From positions 1-64,000 of the forward strand of contig JAQVNJ010000004.1 of assembly GCA_028703175.1 (NCBI GenBank): a DNA stretch of 64,000 bases, in the 5' to 3' direction. Below the pieces are notes generated by a model. The model saw only the letters and a program-made list of their open reading frames with translations. It was not told where the DNA came from and ran no database searches. Origin of the DNA: JAAYCB01 sp012744395 (GTDB lineage: Bacteria > Planctomycetota > Planctomycetia > Pirellulales > Thermoguttaceae). Position numbers and translations under genes: made by a program. This document shows positions 6,193 to 14,832 of the stretch, in pieces; positions within the stretch are counted from its first letter, which is position 1; every line of letters starts with the position of its first letter.

Positions 6193-9154
6193 CCAACTCC
6201 TTGCCGGTCTTGGAAAGCAATTCGCCGATCTGCGGCATCAGCCCGTAGGCGAATGCGAGCAGCTTGATGGGATGGATCGTGGGCTTGGTCGTTCCCTGTT
6301 CCATCTGCATTCTACACGTGCTGCATTCGGTGACACCGGCTTGGATTTCCTCGTTGCGGATGCGGTGCAGCAGTCCGCGGGCGATTCGCAAGCTGGTGCG
6401 GTAGTTCTTGCTCTTCAGCCCGAAGGTCCCCGCCATTCCGGAGCATCCCTCTTCATACCGCGTGACGATCAAGCCGGGAATCAACCGGAGGAGATTCTCG
6501 CCCGGCGATCCGACCCGCAGGGCTTTCAGCCGGCAGGGCATGTGGTAGCCCAAGGACGCGTTGACGGGGCTGAAGTCGAGTTGCAGTTTGCCGAGCGTGT
6601 GCATCCTCCAGAGGTAGGCGCAGACGTCGCTCGTATTGTCGGCAACGAGCCGCGCATCCTCATCGTCGACCAGGTGGGGATATTCGCGGACCAGGCAGAC
6701 CGCGGCCGCCGGTTCCGATGCGACGATCCGATAGCCCTGCCGGACGGCTTCCGCCAGGACCGCCGTATTCTGCCTGGCGAATCGGCGCGCGATGTCGATC
6801 GCTCCGGCGGCGATGGCGGGCACGCCGGCCTGTCTCTGAAGGGGTGGGACATAGACGGACACTCCGTTGTGCTTCAGCACGGCGACGGTCGCTTCGGCCA
6901 ACTGCGGGTCGTGGTAGTTGGCGAACAGATCGACGAAATAGGCGACCTTGCGATCGCCGCCACGCGACGGCCTGGTCAGGCGGCGGCGACCGGCGCGGCG
7001 GAGGAAGGGCCGCGACGAGACGCGCGGCAGCTTTCTCCCCTGGGCGATCCCGAAACACTTGTCGAGCAGCCAGCGGCACTGGCGATTGGCAAGTGCCCAG
7101 TTTGCCAGGGGGCCGAGCGCGCTGGAGGCGGCTGAAACCAGGTCGAGCCGGACCAGGATCCAATCGCTCAGGTGCAGTCCATGCGCGGCGACGTACGCTC
7201 CCTTCCCTTCGAGCATCAGCCGCGGCACGTCCACCCCGGCCGGGCACTCGATCGGGCACATCTGGCAATGCACGCAAAGGTCGGCAATCTCCTTGAACGC
7301 ATTGCTGGTGAGACTCTCCAGCTCAAGCCCGCCGCTGAGCACCGCATGGATCAGGTTCGCCTTGGCGCGCGGAGAGGCCTCCTCGGACGGCCTGGCGCGA
7401 AAGATCGGGCACATCCGCCCCTCTGGATACTGGCTGCGGCAGTCTCCGCAGGCATTGCACATCGCCACGGCGTCAACGACCTGCGACGGATCCCAATTCA
7501 ACTGCAATTCCAGAAGATCGCGAAGTCCCGGCTCCTCGGCGCTGCTCCCTTGGCAAGCGACCGGAAGCACCGCCCGCCGGAGACTCCTCCCGACCGTCTC
7601 CGGCGCAGCGCCGACGACCTTGCCGGGATTGAGAATCCCGTCGGGATCCAGAATCTGTTTGACATGCCGGAAGACGTCATACAGCCGGCCGTATTGCCGC
7701 CTGAGGTATCCCGAGCGGCCCAGCCCGCTGGCACGTCCCGCTCCGATCGTCCCCCCCAACTCGAACACCTGCTCGTAGATCGCGTCGGCAAGCCGGCGCA
7801 AGGTGTCCGGCGCGTCCGGTTCGGTCAGGTCGACGAACGGGTGAATCTGCAACTGGCCTTGGCCGGCGTGACTGAACAGGGAGGCGGTGATCTGCTGGCG
7901 CTTCAGCACGTTCTGGACACGGACGAGCAGCTCGGGCAATCGCTGCGGGGCCACGGCCGCGTCGTCGATGAACGAGATCGGGCGAATCGCACGCTTCGTC
8001 GGGTAGGCGTTTGGTCTCACCTTTCGGGCGAGCTGCCAGTACAACTCCAATTCACTGCGATCCAGGGCGCGTCGCGCCCCAAACGCCAGGCGGCGCGAGT
8101 CCCAGACATCGTCCGTCAGCGCGCGGAGGCGGTCGCGAACGGTGTGGGCGTCGTCGCCGTCAAGCTCGACGATCAGCGCAGCCTCCGTCTCCTCCGGGAT
8201 CAGGGTCTCGAACCGATCGTCGATTTCCCTCGCCAGGCTCAGCTGCCGGCGATCCATCAGGTCGCACGCAGCGGGTTCGTGCTTGAGGACCGCTTGCACG
8301 GCCTGGGCGGCCTTCTCCAAACCCGGGAACAACAGCAGCACCACGCCGCGGCAGCCCGGCAGGGCCTGCGTGGCCAGCCGAGCCTCCGTGATCACGGCCA
8401 GCGTGCCCTCCGAGCCGGAGAGCAGGCGCGCCAGGTCCAACGAGTCGTCGTCCAGGACTTCCCAAAGCCGGTATCCGGCCCGATTGACCACGGTGTCGGG
8501 CCGGGCCTCTTCGATCAGTTCCGCCTTCGAACGAATCAGCGCGCTCAAATCGTGCACGATCTGCCGCTTCCGCGGGTGCGCGCCGACCGCGGCGCCGTCA
8601 TCAAGCGGCTCCCGGCCAACCTCCAGAATCTGCCCGTCGGCAAGCACCACTTGAAGCCCCAGGAGATGCCGGGACGCGGTGCCGTATCTCAGCCAGTGGC
8701 TGCCCGCCCCATCCACCGCCAACATGCTGCCGACGGTGGTCGTCTCGCCGAGGGAAGGGTCCGGGCCGAACAAACGCCCGTGCCTGGCCAGGTGGGCATT
8801 CAGCCGTTCATGGACAAGCCCCGGTTGCACGCGAACCATCTCGCCGCTGGCATGCACGATCCGCCGGAGATAGCGCGAGAAGTCGAGCACCAGCCCCGGG
8901 CCCAACGCGCCTCCGGCCGTGTCGCTCCCGCTCCCGCGAGGGTGAATGGGAATCTTCTTCTCCGAGGCATAGCGGAGGCACGCCGAGACATCGCCGACCG
9001 ACCGGGGGCAGACAACGCCCAGCGGACGGATCGCGTAGACACTCGCATCGCCGGCGTAGAGCTGCAGAAAGATGTCGTCGCAGCGGACGTCTCCCGCGAT
9101 CAGGCCTCGCAGGTCTGCTTGAATCCGCTCTCGCTGCTGGTCAATCTGGGGCAT
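6182..9154 (-). CDS. FAD-linked oxidase fused to 4Fe-4S/CCG-domain oxidoreductase (GlcD-GlcF or D-lactate dehydrogenase type)
   Basis: About 990 residues combining two modules. The N-terminal half is a PCMH-type FAD-binding oxidase (RPLGVVCPRSVGDV, PRGSGSDTAGGALGPGLVLD, TVGSMLAVDGAGSHWLRYGT) plus the FAD-oxidase C domain. The C-terminal half has two ferredoxin-type clusters, CNACGDCRSQYPEGRMCP and CVHCQMCPIECP, then two CCG-like blocks (HMPCRLKAL...YEEGCSGMAGTFG and ECSTCRMQME). This architecture oxidises 2-hydroxyacids such as glycolate or D-lactate and passes electrons to the chain; the substrate here is not determinable. Start: ATG 9154-9152 has AAGGGA five bases upstream; the longer GTG start at 9205 lacks a site. 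It follows folE on the same strand. Confidence 0.88.
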   Translation of the reverse strand: MPQIDQQRERIQADLRGLIAGDVRCDDIFLQLYAGDASVYAIRPLGVVCPRSVGDVSACLRYASEKKIPIHPRGSGSDTAGGALGPGLVLDFSRYLRRIVHASGEMVRVQPGLVHERLNAHLARHGRLFGPDPSLGETTTVGSMLAVDGAGSHWLRYGTASRHLLGLQVVLADGQILEVGREPLDDGAAVGAHPRKRQIVHDLSALIRSKAELIEEARPDTVVNRAGYRLWEVLDDDSLDLARLLSGSEGTLAVITEARLATQALPGCRGVVLLLFPGLEKAAQAVQAVLKHEPAACDLMDRRQLSLAREIDDRFETLIPEETEAALIVELDGDDAHTVRDRLRALTDDVWDSRRLAFGARRALDRSELELYWQLARKVRPNAYPTKRAIRPISFIDDAAVAPQRLPELLVRVQNVLKRQQITASLFSHAGQGQLQIHPFVDLTEPDAPDTLRRLADAIYEQVFELGGTIGAGRASGLGRSGYLRRQYGRLYDVFRHVKQILDPDGILNPGKVVGAAPETVGRSLRRAVLPVACQGSSAEEPGLRDLLELQLNWDPSQVVDAVAMCNACGDCRSQYPEGRMCPIFRARPSEEASPRAKANLIHAVLSGGLELESLTSNAFKEIADLCVHCQMCPIECPAGVDVPRLMLEGKGAYVAAHGLHLSDWILVRLDLVSAASSALGPLANWALANRQCRWLLDKCFGIAQGRKLPRVSSRPFLRRAGRRRLTRPSRGGDRKVAYFVDLFANYHDPQLAEATVAVLKHNGVSVYVPPLQRQAGVPAIAAGAIDIARRFARQNTAVLAEAVRQGYRIVASEPAAAVCLVREYPHLVDDEDARLVADNTSDVCAYLWRMHTLGKLQLDFSPVNASLGYHMPCRLKALRVGSPGENLLRLIPGLIVTRYEEGCSGMAGTFGLKSKNYRTSLRIARGLLHRIRNEEIQAGVTECSTCRMQMEQGTTKPTIHPIKLLAFAYGLMPQIGELLSKTGKELVVT

Positions 9155-9240
9155 GAGATCCCTTGCGACTGCACGGTCCTGGAAATCCTCCCAGTCGCTC
9201 CGCACAACCTGCCGATCCGCGACCGGGCCGGTTCAACCGT

Positions 9241-9888
9241 TCAGGGACGATCTCCGTAAATCAATGTCATGATCTCCGCCCTCGTCGACGGGCTCGAGCG
9301 GAACACCCCTTTCATGGCCGACGTGACGCAGACGGAACCGGGCTTCCTCACCCCCCGCACCGTCATGCATGTGTGGACAGCCTCGATCACGACAGCCACT
9401 CCCTTGACCTCCAACTCCTCCTCCAGCAGAAGAGCGATCTGCTCGGTCATGCGTTCCTGCACCTGGGGGCGGCGAGCCACGCTCTCCACGACCCTCGCCA
9501 GCTTGCTCAGACCGATCACCCGCCCGCCCGGCAGGTAGCCAATGTGCGCCTTGCCCATGAAGGGCAGCATATGGTGCTCGCAGATGCTGTCGAAACTGAT
9601 GTCGCGGACAAGGACCACCTCGTCGTATTTTTCGGTGAAGAACTTCCTCAAATGAATCCGCGGGTCCTCCCGCAGTCCGGCGAACAACTCGGCATACATC
9701 CGGGCGACTCGGGCGGGTGTCTCCCTGAGCCCCTCCCGATCCGGGTCCTCCCCGACGGCCAAGAGAATCTCGCGGACCGCCCGCTCGATCCGCTCGCCAT
9801 CGACCCCGCCAACCGCCGTCCGGGCAGGTTCGTCCAATTCCGCCACAAGACTTCCGGGCTCCGCCTGAGGTCCGCCGTCCGCATGCAT
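9241..9888 (-). CDS. folE: GTP cyclohydrolase I
   Basis: Converts GTP to dihydroneopterin triphosphate, the first step of tetrahydrofolate synthesis. The 215-residue product has the zinc site and active-site blocks of type I enzymes: SICEHHMLPFMGKAHIGYLP, VIGLSKLARVVESVARRPQVQE and HTCMTVRGVRKPGS, with the Cys and His ligands intact. Two in-frame ATGs lie close together; GGAG abuts the first and sits 6 bases before the second (9888-9886), so I prefer the second. The frame remains open to 10026, but that extension lacks family similarity. Confidence 0.95.
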   Translation of the reverse strand: MHADGGPQAEPGSLVAELDEPARTAVGGVDGERIERAVREILLAVGEDPDREGLRETPARVARMYAELFAGLREDPRIHLRKFFTEKYDEVVLVRDISFDSICEHHMLPFMGKAHIGYLPGGRVIGLSKLARVVESVARRPQVQERMTEQIALLLEEELEVKGVAVVIEAVHTCMTVRGVRKPGSVCVTSAMKGVFRSSPSTRAEIMTLIYGDRP

Positions 9889-10109
9889 CGTCATCTCCAA
9901 GGCTCCAGCACCCCACCGCAATGATCTCTTCCACCTCGACAGCCAGTAGGGATTACACGAAGGCGGCAGGAGTCTCGTTTCCACGGCTGATTGCCGAAAG
10001 ACGTCTTCTCGTGACGGGCTGGCCACTCTTCTCTAAAGCCGCATTTTCGGCCCGATTTGACCGCTAAATCGAACTGCGCGAATGGTGGAAAAAGCGGCTG
10101 TTATTCCGG

Positions 10110-10192
10110 TAGCCGCGTGGGCTTGCCCCGCGCTCGTCTGCGCTGCGGCGCAACCCGTACGTAACGAAGCGCAGGGCAAGCCCACGCGGCTA
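10110..10192. repeat. Long inverted repeat with 19-base arms
   Basis: Bases 10110-10128 (TAGCCGCGTGGGCTTGCCC) and 10174-10192 are perfect reverse complements separated by 45 bases. The loop is GC-rich, including GAAGCGCAG beside the right arm. It sits in the roughly 530-base gap between folE and the DUF309 gene, where I see no gene. The structure suits a dispersed MITE/REP-type element or a strong hairpin; nothing in it is coding. Confidence 0.75.
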
Positions 10193-10417
10193 TCACGCTC
10201 TCATGCATTCCTCCCGGAATCACGCAAGTTCATTTAGGATCAATCCGGAAGCGCCCACACCCCGGGCCGTGATCCGAACGGAGAGCCGGTACGGAGGCCG
10301 GTCCCTAGTAGTCCAGCGTTGGGAACGACCTCGCTCAATGATAGAAGGGCGACGCAGCGACGGTCAAGGGGGCAGCGGGCACACCCACAAGAAGGGCCGC
10401 GGGGCCGCCGATCGACA

Positions 10418-10813
10418 TCACCGGCCCGCTGATCCCCGAGTCGGCGCGGCAAGGCCGATCGTCGGCCGATCGATCAGTTCGCCCGGCCCGCCCCGCCTGC
10501 GCTCAATGTTCGCCTCGAAACACCTGCGCAGATCGCCGAGAAACCGGTCGACGTCCAGTCCAGAATAGTGCGGCCGGTAGGCCTGCAGATATCCGGCCGA
10601 GCTCTCCAGCAGTTTTCGGCTGCCGGTCTCGTTTCCGTTTTCCAGGTGGTACAAGGCCACGGCGGCCTGAATCAACCCCTTGAAGAACTGCCGCGACGGC
10701 CCGGTCTCACCGATCCAGAGCGCTTCCCAGACCTCGTGGCTCTCGAAGTAGTCGGCCTGATTGAATCGAGCGATCCCCCGCACGTAGAGGTCGTGGTCCT
10801 GGCCGCCGGTCAT
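10418..10813 (-). CDS. DUF309 domain protein
   Basis: 131-residue protein carrying the DUF309 signature FNQADYFESHEVWEALW (H-E-V-W-E core) followed by FFKGLIQAAVALYHLENGN, a two-helix block with conserved His and Glu. The family is small, helical and of unknown biochemical role. Start ATG 10813-10811, giving MTGGQDHDLYVRGI, matches the usual short N-terminus; the frame is open further upstream, but that sequence is Gly/Ser-rich and unlike the family. It lies alone on the minus strand, back-to-back with nth. Confidence 0.85.
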   Translation of the reverse strand: MTGGQDHDLYVRGIARFNQADYFESHEVWEALWIGETGPSRQFFKGLIQAAVALYHLENGNETGSRKLLESSAGYLQAYRPHYSGLDVDRFLGDLRRCFEANIERRRGGPGELIDRPTIGLAAPTRGSAGR

Positions 10814-11064
10814 CACGTCTTGCCCTTGCTTGCCACCCTGTCCGCTCAGAGAGGAATCTCCCACTCCGCCGCAAGCCGCGCCGGTCTCCGATCGGCAACC
10901 TTCGCGACTGGGAATTATAAGCGCCAGGAGCGATCCGGCCAATTCGACAGCGGCTCGCTCGACGGAGCCGGGACACTTGACACCGCGCCTCGGGCGTTTG
11001 AAAATCCAGACACCCGCGGGGCACTTCCGGTGGGCCCCACAATTCCTGCTGGCGAATCATCACG

Positions 11065-11718
11065 ATGGCCCCAACCGCTGAAGTCAGACGCCGCGCACAG
11101 CGCGCCGTGCGGATCCTTGCACGCTGCTATCCGGATGCGACATGCTCTCTGGAGTTCACCACGCCGCTCGAATTGCTCGTGGCCACGATTCTCTCGGCCC
11201 AGTGCACGGACGAACGCGTGAACATGGTCACCGGCAGACTCTTCCGAAAATATCGATCGACTGGCGACTATGCGACGGCCAGCCTGGCTGACCTGGAGCA
11301 GGACATCCAGAGCACCGGTTTCTTTCGCAACAAGGCCAAGAACATCCGGAATTGTTGCCGGCAACTGCTCGAAAAGCACGGCGGCCAGGTTCCCCAGGAC
11401 CTTGATGCGCTGGTCACCCTGCCGGGGATCGGCAGGAAGACGGCCAACGTGATCCTGGGCACGGCGTATGGAATTCCGTCCGGCGTGGTCGTCGACACCC
11501 ACGTGGCGCGGCTCAGCCGCCGGCTCGGCCTGACGACCCACAAAGATGCCGTGAAGATCGAACAGGACCTGATCGAGCAGATTCCAAAGAAGGAGTGGAT
11601 CGCCTTCAGCCACCGGATGATCCAGTTGGGCCGGCGGGTCTGTTCCGCCCGGCGGCCGAAGTGCGATGCCTGCCCCATGGGAGAGATTTGCCCGCGCGTG
11701 GGCGTTCCGCTATCCTGA
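11065..11718 (+). CDS. nth: Endonuclease III (DNA glycosylase/AP lyase)
   Basis: Base-excision repair enzyme that removes oxidised pyrimidines and cleaves the abasic site. The 217 residues include the helix-hairpin-helix LPGIGRKTAN with its catalytic lysine and the VVDTHVARLSRRLG block with the catalytic aspartate. The C-terminal 4Fe-4S loop CSARRPKCDACPMGEIC (C-x7-C-x2-C-x5-C by direct count) is complete. Length and motifs are normal. The ATG at 11065 is the natural start, with IIxAQCTD-like ILSAQCTDERVN at the expected distance. dcd follows on the same strand 92 bases later. Confidence 0.96.
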   Translation: MAPTAEVRRRAQRAVRILARCYPDATCSLEFTTPLELLVATILSAQCTDERVNMVTGRLFRKYRSTGDYATASLADLEQDIQSTGFFRNKAKNIRNCCRQLLEKHGGQVPQDLDALVTLPGIGRKTANVILGTAYGIPSGVVVDTHVARLSRRLGLTTHKDAVKIEQDLIEQIPKKEWIAFSHRMIQLGRRVCSARRPKCDACPMGEICPRVGVPLS

Positions 11719-11810
11719 CCGCTGACCGCCGAAGCAATGATCCCGCCGATCGGCGCCGGCCGGCCTTGTCCGCGTCCCGTTTCCGCTTCCGGCCCCGTGT
11801 AGAGAACGCG

Positions 11811-12389
11811 ATGATTCTATCCGGCCAACAAATCCGGGCGCAGCTCGGATCGAACATCATCATCGAGCCGTTCGATGCGGTTCGCCTGAACCCCAATAGC
11901 TACAATCTGACGCTCCACAACGAGGTGATGGTCTATGAAGAAGTGGAACTCGACATGCGCAAACCGAACCGGGTCCGCCGCGTCGAGATTCCTGCCGAGG
12001 GACTGGTCGTCAAGCCTGGCCAGCTCTACCTGGGCCGGACCGTCGAACGCACCGAGACCCGGAACCTCGTGCCGATGATCGAGGGGCGATCGTCGATCGG
12101 GCGACTCGGGCTGTTCGTCCATGTGACGGCGGGATTTGGAGACGTCGGGTTCCGCGGATACTGGACGCTGGAGATGTTCGCCGTCCAACCCGTCAGAATC
12201 TACCCCGGGGTGCCAATCTGCCAGATCATCTATCACGACATCCGCGGCCCGTTCACCGAGTACCACAGCGACAAGTATCAAGACAATACGGACATCCAGC
12301 CCAGCCTGCTGTTCAAGGAGCTCAATCCGTCGCACCGGTACGACCCCCAGATGAAACTCCCCTTCGGCATGGAACAGCCGGGAGATTGA
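11811..12389 (+). CDS. dcd: dCTP deaminase
   Basis: Deaminates dCTP to dUTP (or, in bifunctional forms, to dUMP) for thymidylate synthesis. The 192-residue product has the trimeric dUTPase-like fold signatures: LNPNSYNLTLHNE near residue 27 and EGRSSIGRLGLFVHVTAGFG, the conserved nucleotide-binding and catalytic Arg/Ser/Glu region. Then come the GYWTLEM strand and PGVPICQIIYHD. ATG 11811 is used because MILSGQQI matches typical N-termini; a longer open frame exists upstream but overlaps nth. Whether it is mono- or bifunctional cannot be told by eye. Confidence 0.94.
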   Translation: MILSGQQIRAQLGSNIIIEPFDAVRLNPNSYNLTLHNEVMVYEEVELDMRKPNRVRRVEIPAEGLVVKPGQLYLGRTVERTETRNLVPMIEGRSSIGRLGLFVHVTAGFGDVGFRGYWTLEMFAVQPVRIYPGVPICQIIYHDIRGPFTEYHSDKYQDNTDIQPSLLFKELNPSHRYDPQMKLPFGMEQPGD

Positions 12390-12405
12390 GGGCTCGGGAG
12401 GCAGG

Positions 12406-12464
12406 GTTCGGGGTTCGGGGTTCAGTTTTTGCCGCCGACTCGTTCCCAAGCTCCAGCTTGGGAA
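12406..12464. repeat. Left inverted copy flanking the SDR gene (contains TTCCC palindrome)
   Basis: A run of GTTCGGG heptads leads into CAGTTTTTGCC and then the palindrome TTCCCAAG-CTCCAG-CTTGGGAA at 12443-12464. The same block, reverse-complemented, is found at 13357-13418. The palindrome belongs to a family with further copies at 51321-51346, 56971-56995 (degenerate) and 57543-57570. Confidence 0.8.
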
Positions 12465-12530
12465 AACGCGGCAGCGCGCCAGCCAATGGCGCGCCGGGTC
12501 GCCGTTTCGGACGATTCCACTGGCTTCCGG

Positions 12531-13316
12531 TCACACGTAGCGGCGCATGATGCGATCGACCAGGCCCGGCGAAACGCGGTTCATCGCGCAGAGAAGCCTG
12601 CCCCAGAAATAAGGAATGATCTCACGTTTCCCCGCCCGCATGGCGGCCACGGTTCGCTTGGCGACATAGGCGGCCGTGACGGGTCGATGCTCGGGCCAGG
12701 CCGGCTCGCTGCTGCGGTCGATCACTCGATCGAAGAACTCCGTCTCCGTTGTTCCCGGACTGACGACGAGCACATCGATGCCCTCGCCGGCCAACTCCGT
12801 GCGGATCGCCTCGCTGAAACCGTGAACGGCAAACTTGCTCGCGCAGTACTCGCTGTTGTGAGGCACGCCGCGGCGCCCCAGGATGGAACTCAGATTGACG
12901 ACGATCGGACGCGTGCCGCGCCTCAAATGCGGAATCGCCAGGCGGGTCATTTCGGCAAGGGCGAAAAAATTGACCTCCATGAGCTGGCGGAGGCGTTCGG
13001 GCCCGGCGCTGGCAAACAGTCCCGTTGCCCCAATGCCGGCATTGTTGACAAGTATGTCGAGCCCGCCGAATTCCGCCAACGCGTGGTCCAGCAGCCGCTT
13101 GCGCGCCTCCTCCAGGCTGATGTCGCCGCCGACCGCGATGATCCGCCCGCCCAGACCGTCCGCCTGCCGAGCAACCGCCTGGAGGCGATCCTCGCGGCGC
13201 GCCGCAATGGCCACCAGCCCTCCTTGGCGGCAGAGTTCGAGGGCGATTTCCTTCCCGATGCCGCTCGAGGCGCCGGTGACAATCGCCCGGCTACCCAGAA
13301 TGCTTCGCTTTGCCAT
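12531..13316 (-). CDS. Short-chain dehydrogenase/reductase (classical SDR)
   Basis: 261-residue Rossmann-fold NAD(P)-dependent oxidoreductase. The cofactor motif TGASSGIG lies at residues 14-21, AARRED follows the second strand (favouring NADP), and NNAG is near residue 93. The catalytic triad is Ser in NLSS and Tyr/Lys in YCASK. A PGTTETEFF loop follows, as in classical SDRs. The C-terminal 40 residues are basic. The substrate cannot be inferred. The gene is oddly framed by inverted ~60-base repeats on both sides and is convergent with dcd. Confidence 0.9.
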   Translation of the reverse strand: MAKRSILGSRAIVTGASSGIGKEIALELCRQGGLVAIAARREDRLQAVARQADGLGGRIIAVGGDISLEEARKRLLDHALAEFGGLDILVNNAGIGATGLFASAGPERLRQLMEVNFFALAEMTRLAIPHLRRGTRPIVVNLSSILGRRGVPHNSEYCASKFAVHGFSEAIRTELAGEGIDVLVVSPGTTETEFFDRVIDRSSEPAWPEHRPVTAAYVAKRTVAAMRAGKREIIPYFWGRLLCAMNRVSPGLVDRIMRRYV

Positions 13317-13356
13317 GTCCGCGCCTTGGGACTGCCCCGGAAATCAACATAACCAA

Positions 13357-13418
13357 TCGTTCCCACGCTGGAGCTTGGGAACGCGTCGGAGGCAAAAACT
13401 GAACCCCTGAACCCTGAA
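13357..13418. repeat. Right inverted copy flanking the SDR gene
   Basis: Reverse-complement partner of 12406-12464: the palindrome (here with one changed base, TTCCCACGCTGGAGCTTGG) at about 13357-13383, followed by GGCAAAAACTGAACC and heptads. Both copies lie with the palindrome side toward the SDR gene. Confidence 0.8.
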
Positions 13419-13421
13419 CTC

Positions 13422-14747
13422 TTACTCCCATCCGACCGCGGACTTCAGCGGCGCGTCCGCAGAGCCATTCAGGCGCGGACGGACCTCGACGCCGTGCTGC
13501 TTCAAGCGTCCAAGAAGACCTTGAGGGATGCGGCAATGGGCGATCACGCGTGAGTCGTTATAGGTCTTGGAGAGGATTTCGCCGTGGGCTGCCAGGTAGG
13601 CCATCGTGCGGCCGTTTTCGACCCCCATCTCGACATCGATGTCGGCGAAGCTGCGGCTCAGCGCGTCGCTGACCGCGGCGGCGAGAGCCGCAATCCCTTC
13701 TCCCTTTCTGGCGCTGATCGGAATTCCGTGGGGATAACGGTTCAGCAGCGCGTCGATCCGGTTGCGATCTTCGAGGGCGTCGACCTTGTTGATTACCAGC
13801 AGCGTGTCCTTGGCCTCGATGCCGATCTCCTCGAGGACGTTGTAGGCGGCGCTGATCTGGTCCTCAACCGCCGGGTTCGCGGCGTCGGCGACGTGGAGCA
13901 GGAGGTCGGCTTGGCGCGCTTCTTCGAGGGTGGCCTTGAAGCTGGCGATCAGGTGGTGGGGCAGGTCGCGAATGAAGCCGACCGTGTCGCTCAGCAGGAC
14001 CGGCCCCCAGCCGGGCAGGTGCCAGCGCCGCGTTCGCGTGTCGAGTGTCGCAAACAGCGCGTCTCTGGCCAGCACGTCGGAGCCGGTCAAGGCGTTCAGC
14101 AGGGTGCTCTTTCCGGCGTTCGTATAGCCGACGAGCGAGACGGTCATCGAGCCGCGGCGCGCCGCCACTTCGCGCTCGCGCCGCCGGTGGATCGCCTCGA
14201 GTTGGGCCTTCAGATCGCTGATCCGTTTCTGGACCAGCCGCCGATCCACCTCGAGCTGCTTCTCGCCCGGCCCGCGCAGCCCCACGCCCATCTTCTGCCG
14301 CGAAAGGTGCGTCCACATCCGCTTCAATCGCGGCATCGCGTACTCGAGCTGGGCCAGTTCCACCGCGAGCCGGGCTTCGTGGGTCTGGGCCCGGGCGGCG
14401 AAAATGTCGAGAATCAACTCCGTGCGGTCGAGCACCTTGACCTGGAGCGTCTTCTCCAGGTTGCGAATCTGACCGGCATTCAGGTCGTTGTCGAAGATCA
14501 CCACGTCCGCCGCCGTGATTTCAATCAGCCCATGCAACTCGTCGACCTTGCCGCTGCCGAGGTAGGTGGCCGGGTCGGGGCTCTCGCGGCGCTGGATCAG
14601 GGTGCCAACGACCTTCGTCCCGGCGGTCTCCGCAAGCCCCTCGAGTTCTTCCAACGGCGGACCGTGCGACTCCCGATTCTTCAGCAGCACGCCGACGAGC
14701 AATGCCGACTCGCTGGCAACACTGTCGAGGCGATTGATCTCCTTCAC
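13422..14747 (-). CDS. hflX: GTPase HflX
   Basis: Ribosome-associated GTPase that can split 70S/50S particles under stress. The N-terminal HflX domain contains YLGSGKVDEL and VVIFDNDLNAGQIRNLEK, then the coiled linker GPGEKQLEVDRRLV. The G domain follows: G1 VGYTNAGKSTLLNALT, G3 DTVGFI and G4 NKVD. Length is about 441 residues from GTG 14747-14745, which follows GGAGG by 11 bases; the frame is open upstream into rsgA, but that sequence is unrelated. It begins 85 bases after rsgA, so two ribosome-linked GTPases probably share a transcript. Confidence 0.95.
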   Translation of the reverse strand: MKEINRLDSVASESALLVGVLLKNRESHGPPLEELEGLAETAGTKVVGTLIQRRESPDPATYLGSGKVDELHGLIEITAADVVIFDNDLNAGQIRNLEKTLQVKVLDRTELILDIFAARAQTHEARLAVELAQLEYAMPRLKRMWTHLSRQKMGVGLRGPGEKQLEVDRRLVQKRISDLKAQLEAIHRRREREVAARRGSMTVSLVGYTNAGKSTLLNALTGSDVLARDALFATLDTRTRRWHLPGWGPVLLSDTVGFIRDLPHHLIASFKATLEEARQADLLLHVADAANPAVEDQISAAYNVLEEIGIEAKDTLLVINKVDALEDRNRIDALLNRYPHGIPISARKGEGIAALAAAVSDALSRSFADIDVEMGVENGRTMAYLAAHGEILSKTYNDSRVIAHCRIPQGLLGRLKQHGVEVRPRLNGSADAPLKSAVGWE

Positions 14748-14832
14748 CTGAACGCGATCCTCCAATTGATGTGTCGTTCGTAGATCCCGCCCGCCCAGCG
14801 CCGGCAGGCCGCTGGCGGGCAACCATCCCGGT

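Noticed and set aside
7172..9259. 695-codon open frame on the plus strand
   Set aside because: Lies antisense to the FAD/Fe-S oxidase; long antisense frames are expected at this GC content, and the translation matches no family.
12443..12464. Palindrome as a rho-independent terminator of dcd
   Set aside because: No T-run follows on either strand and the same palindrome occurs at promoter sides elsewhere, so it is treated as a dispersed repeat.
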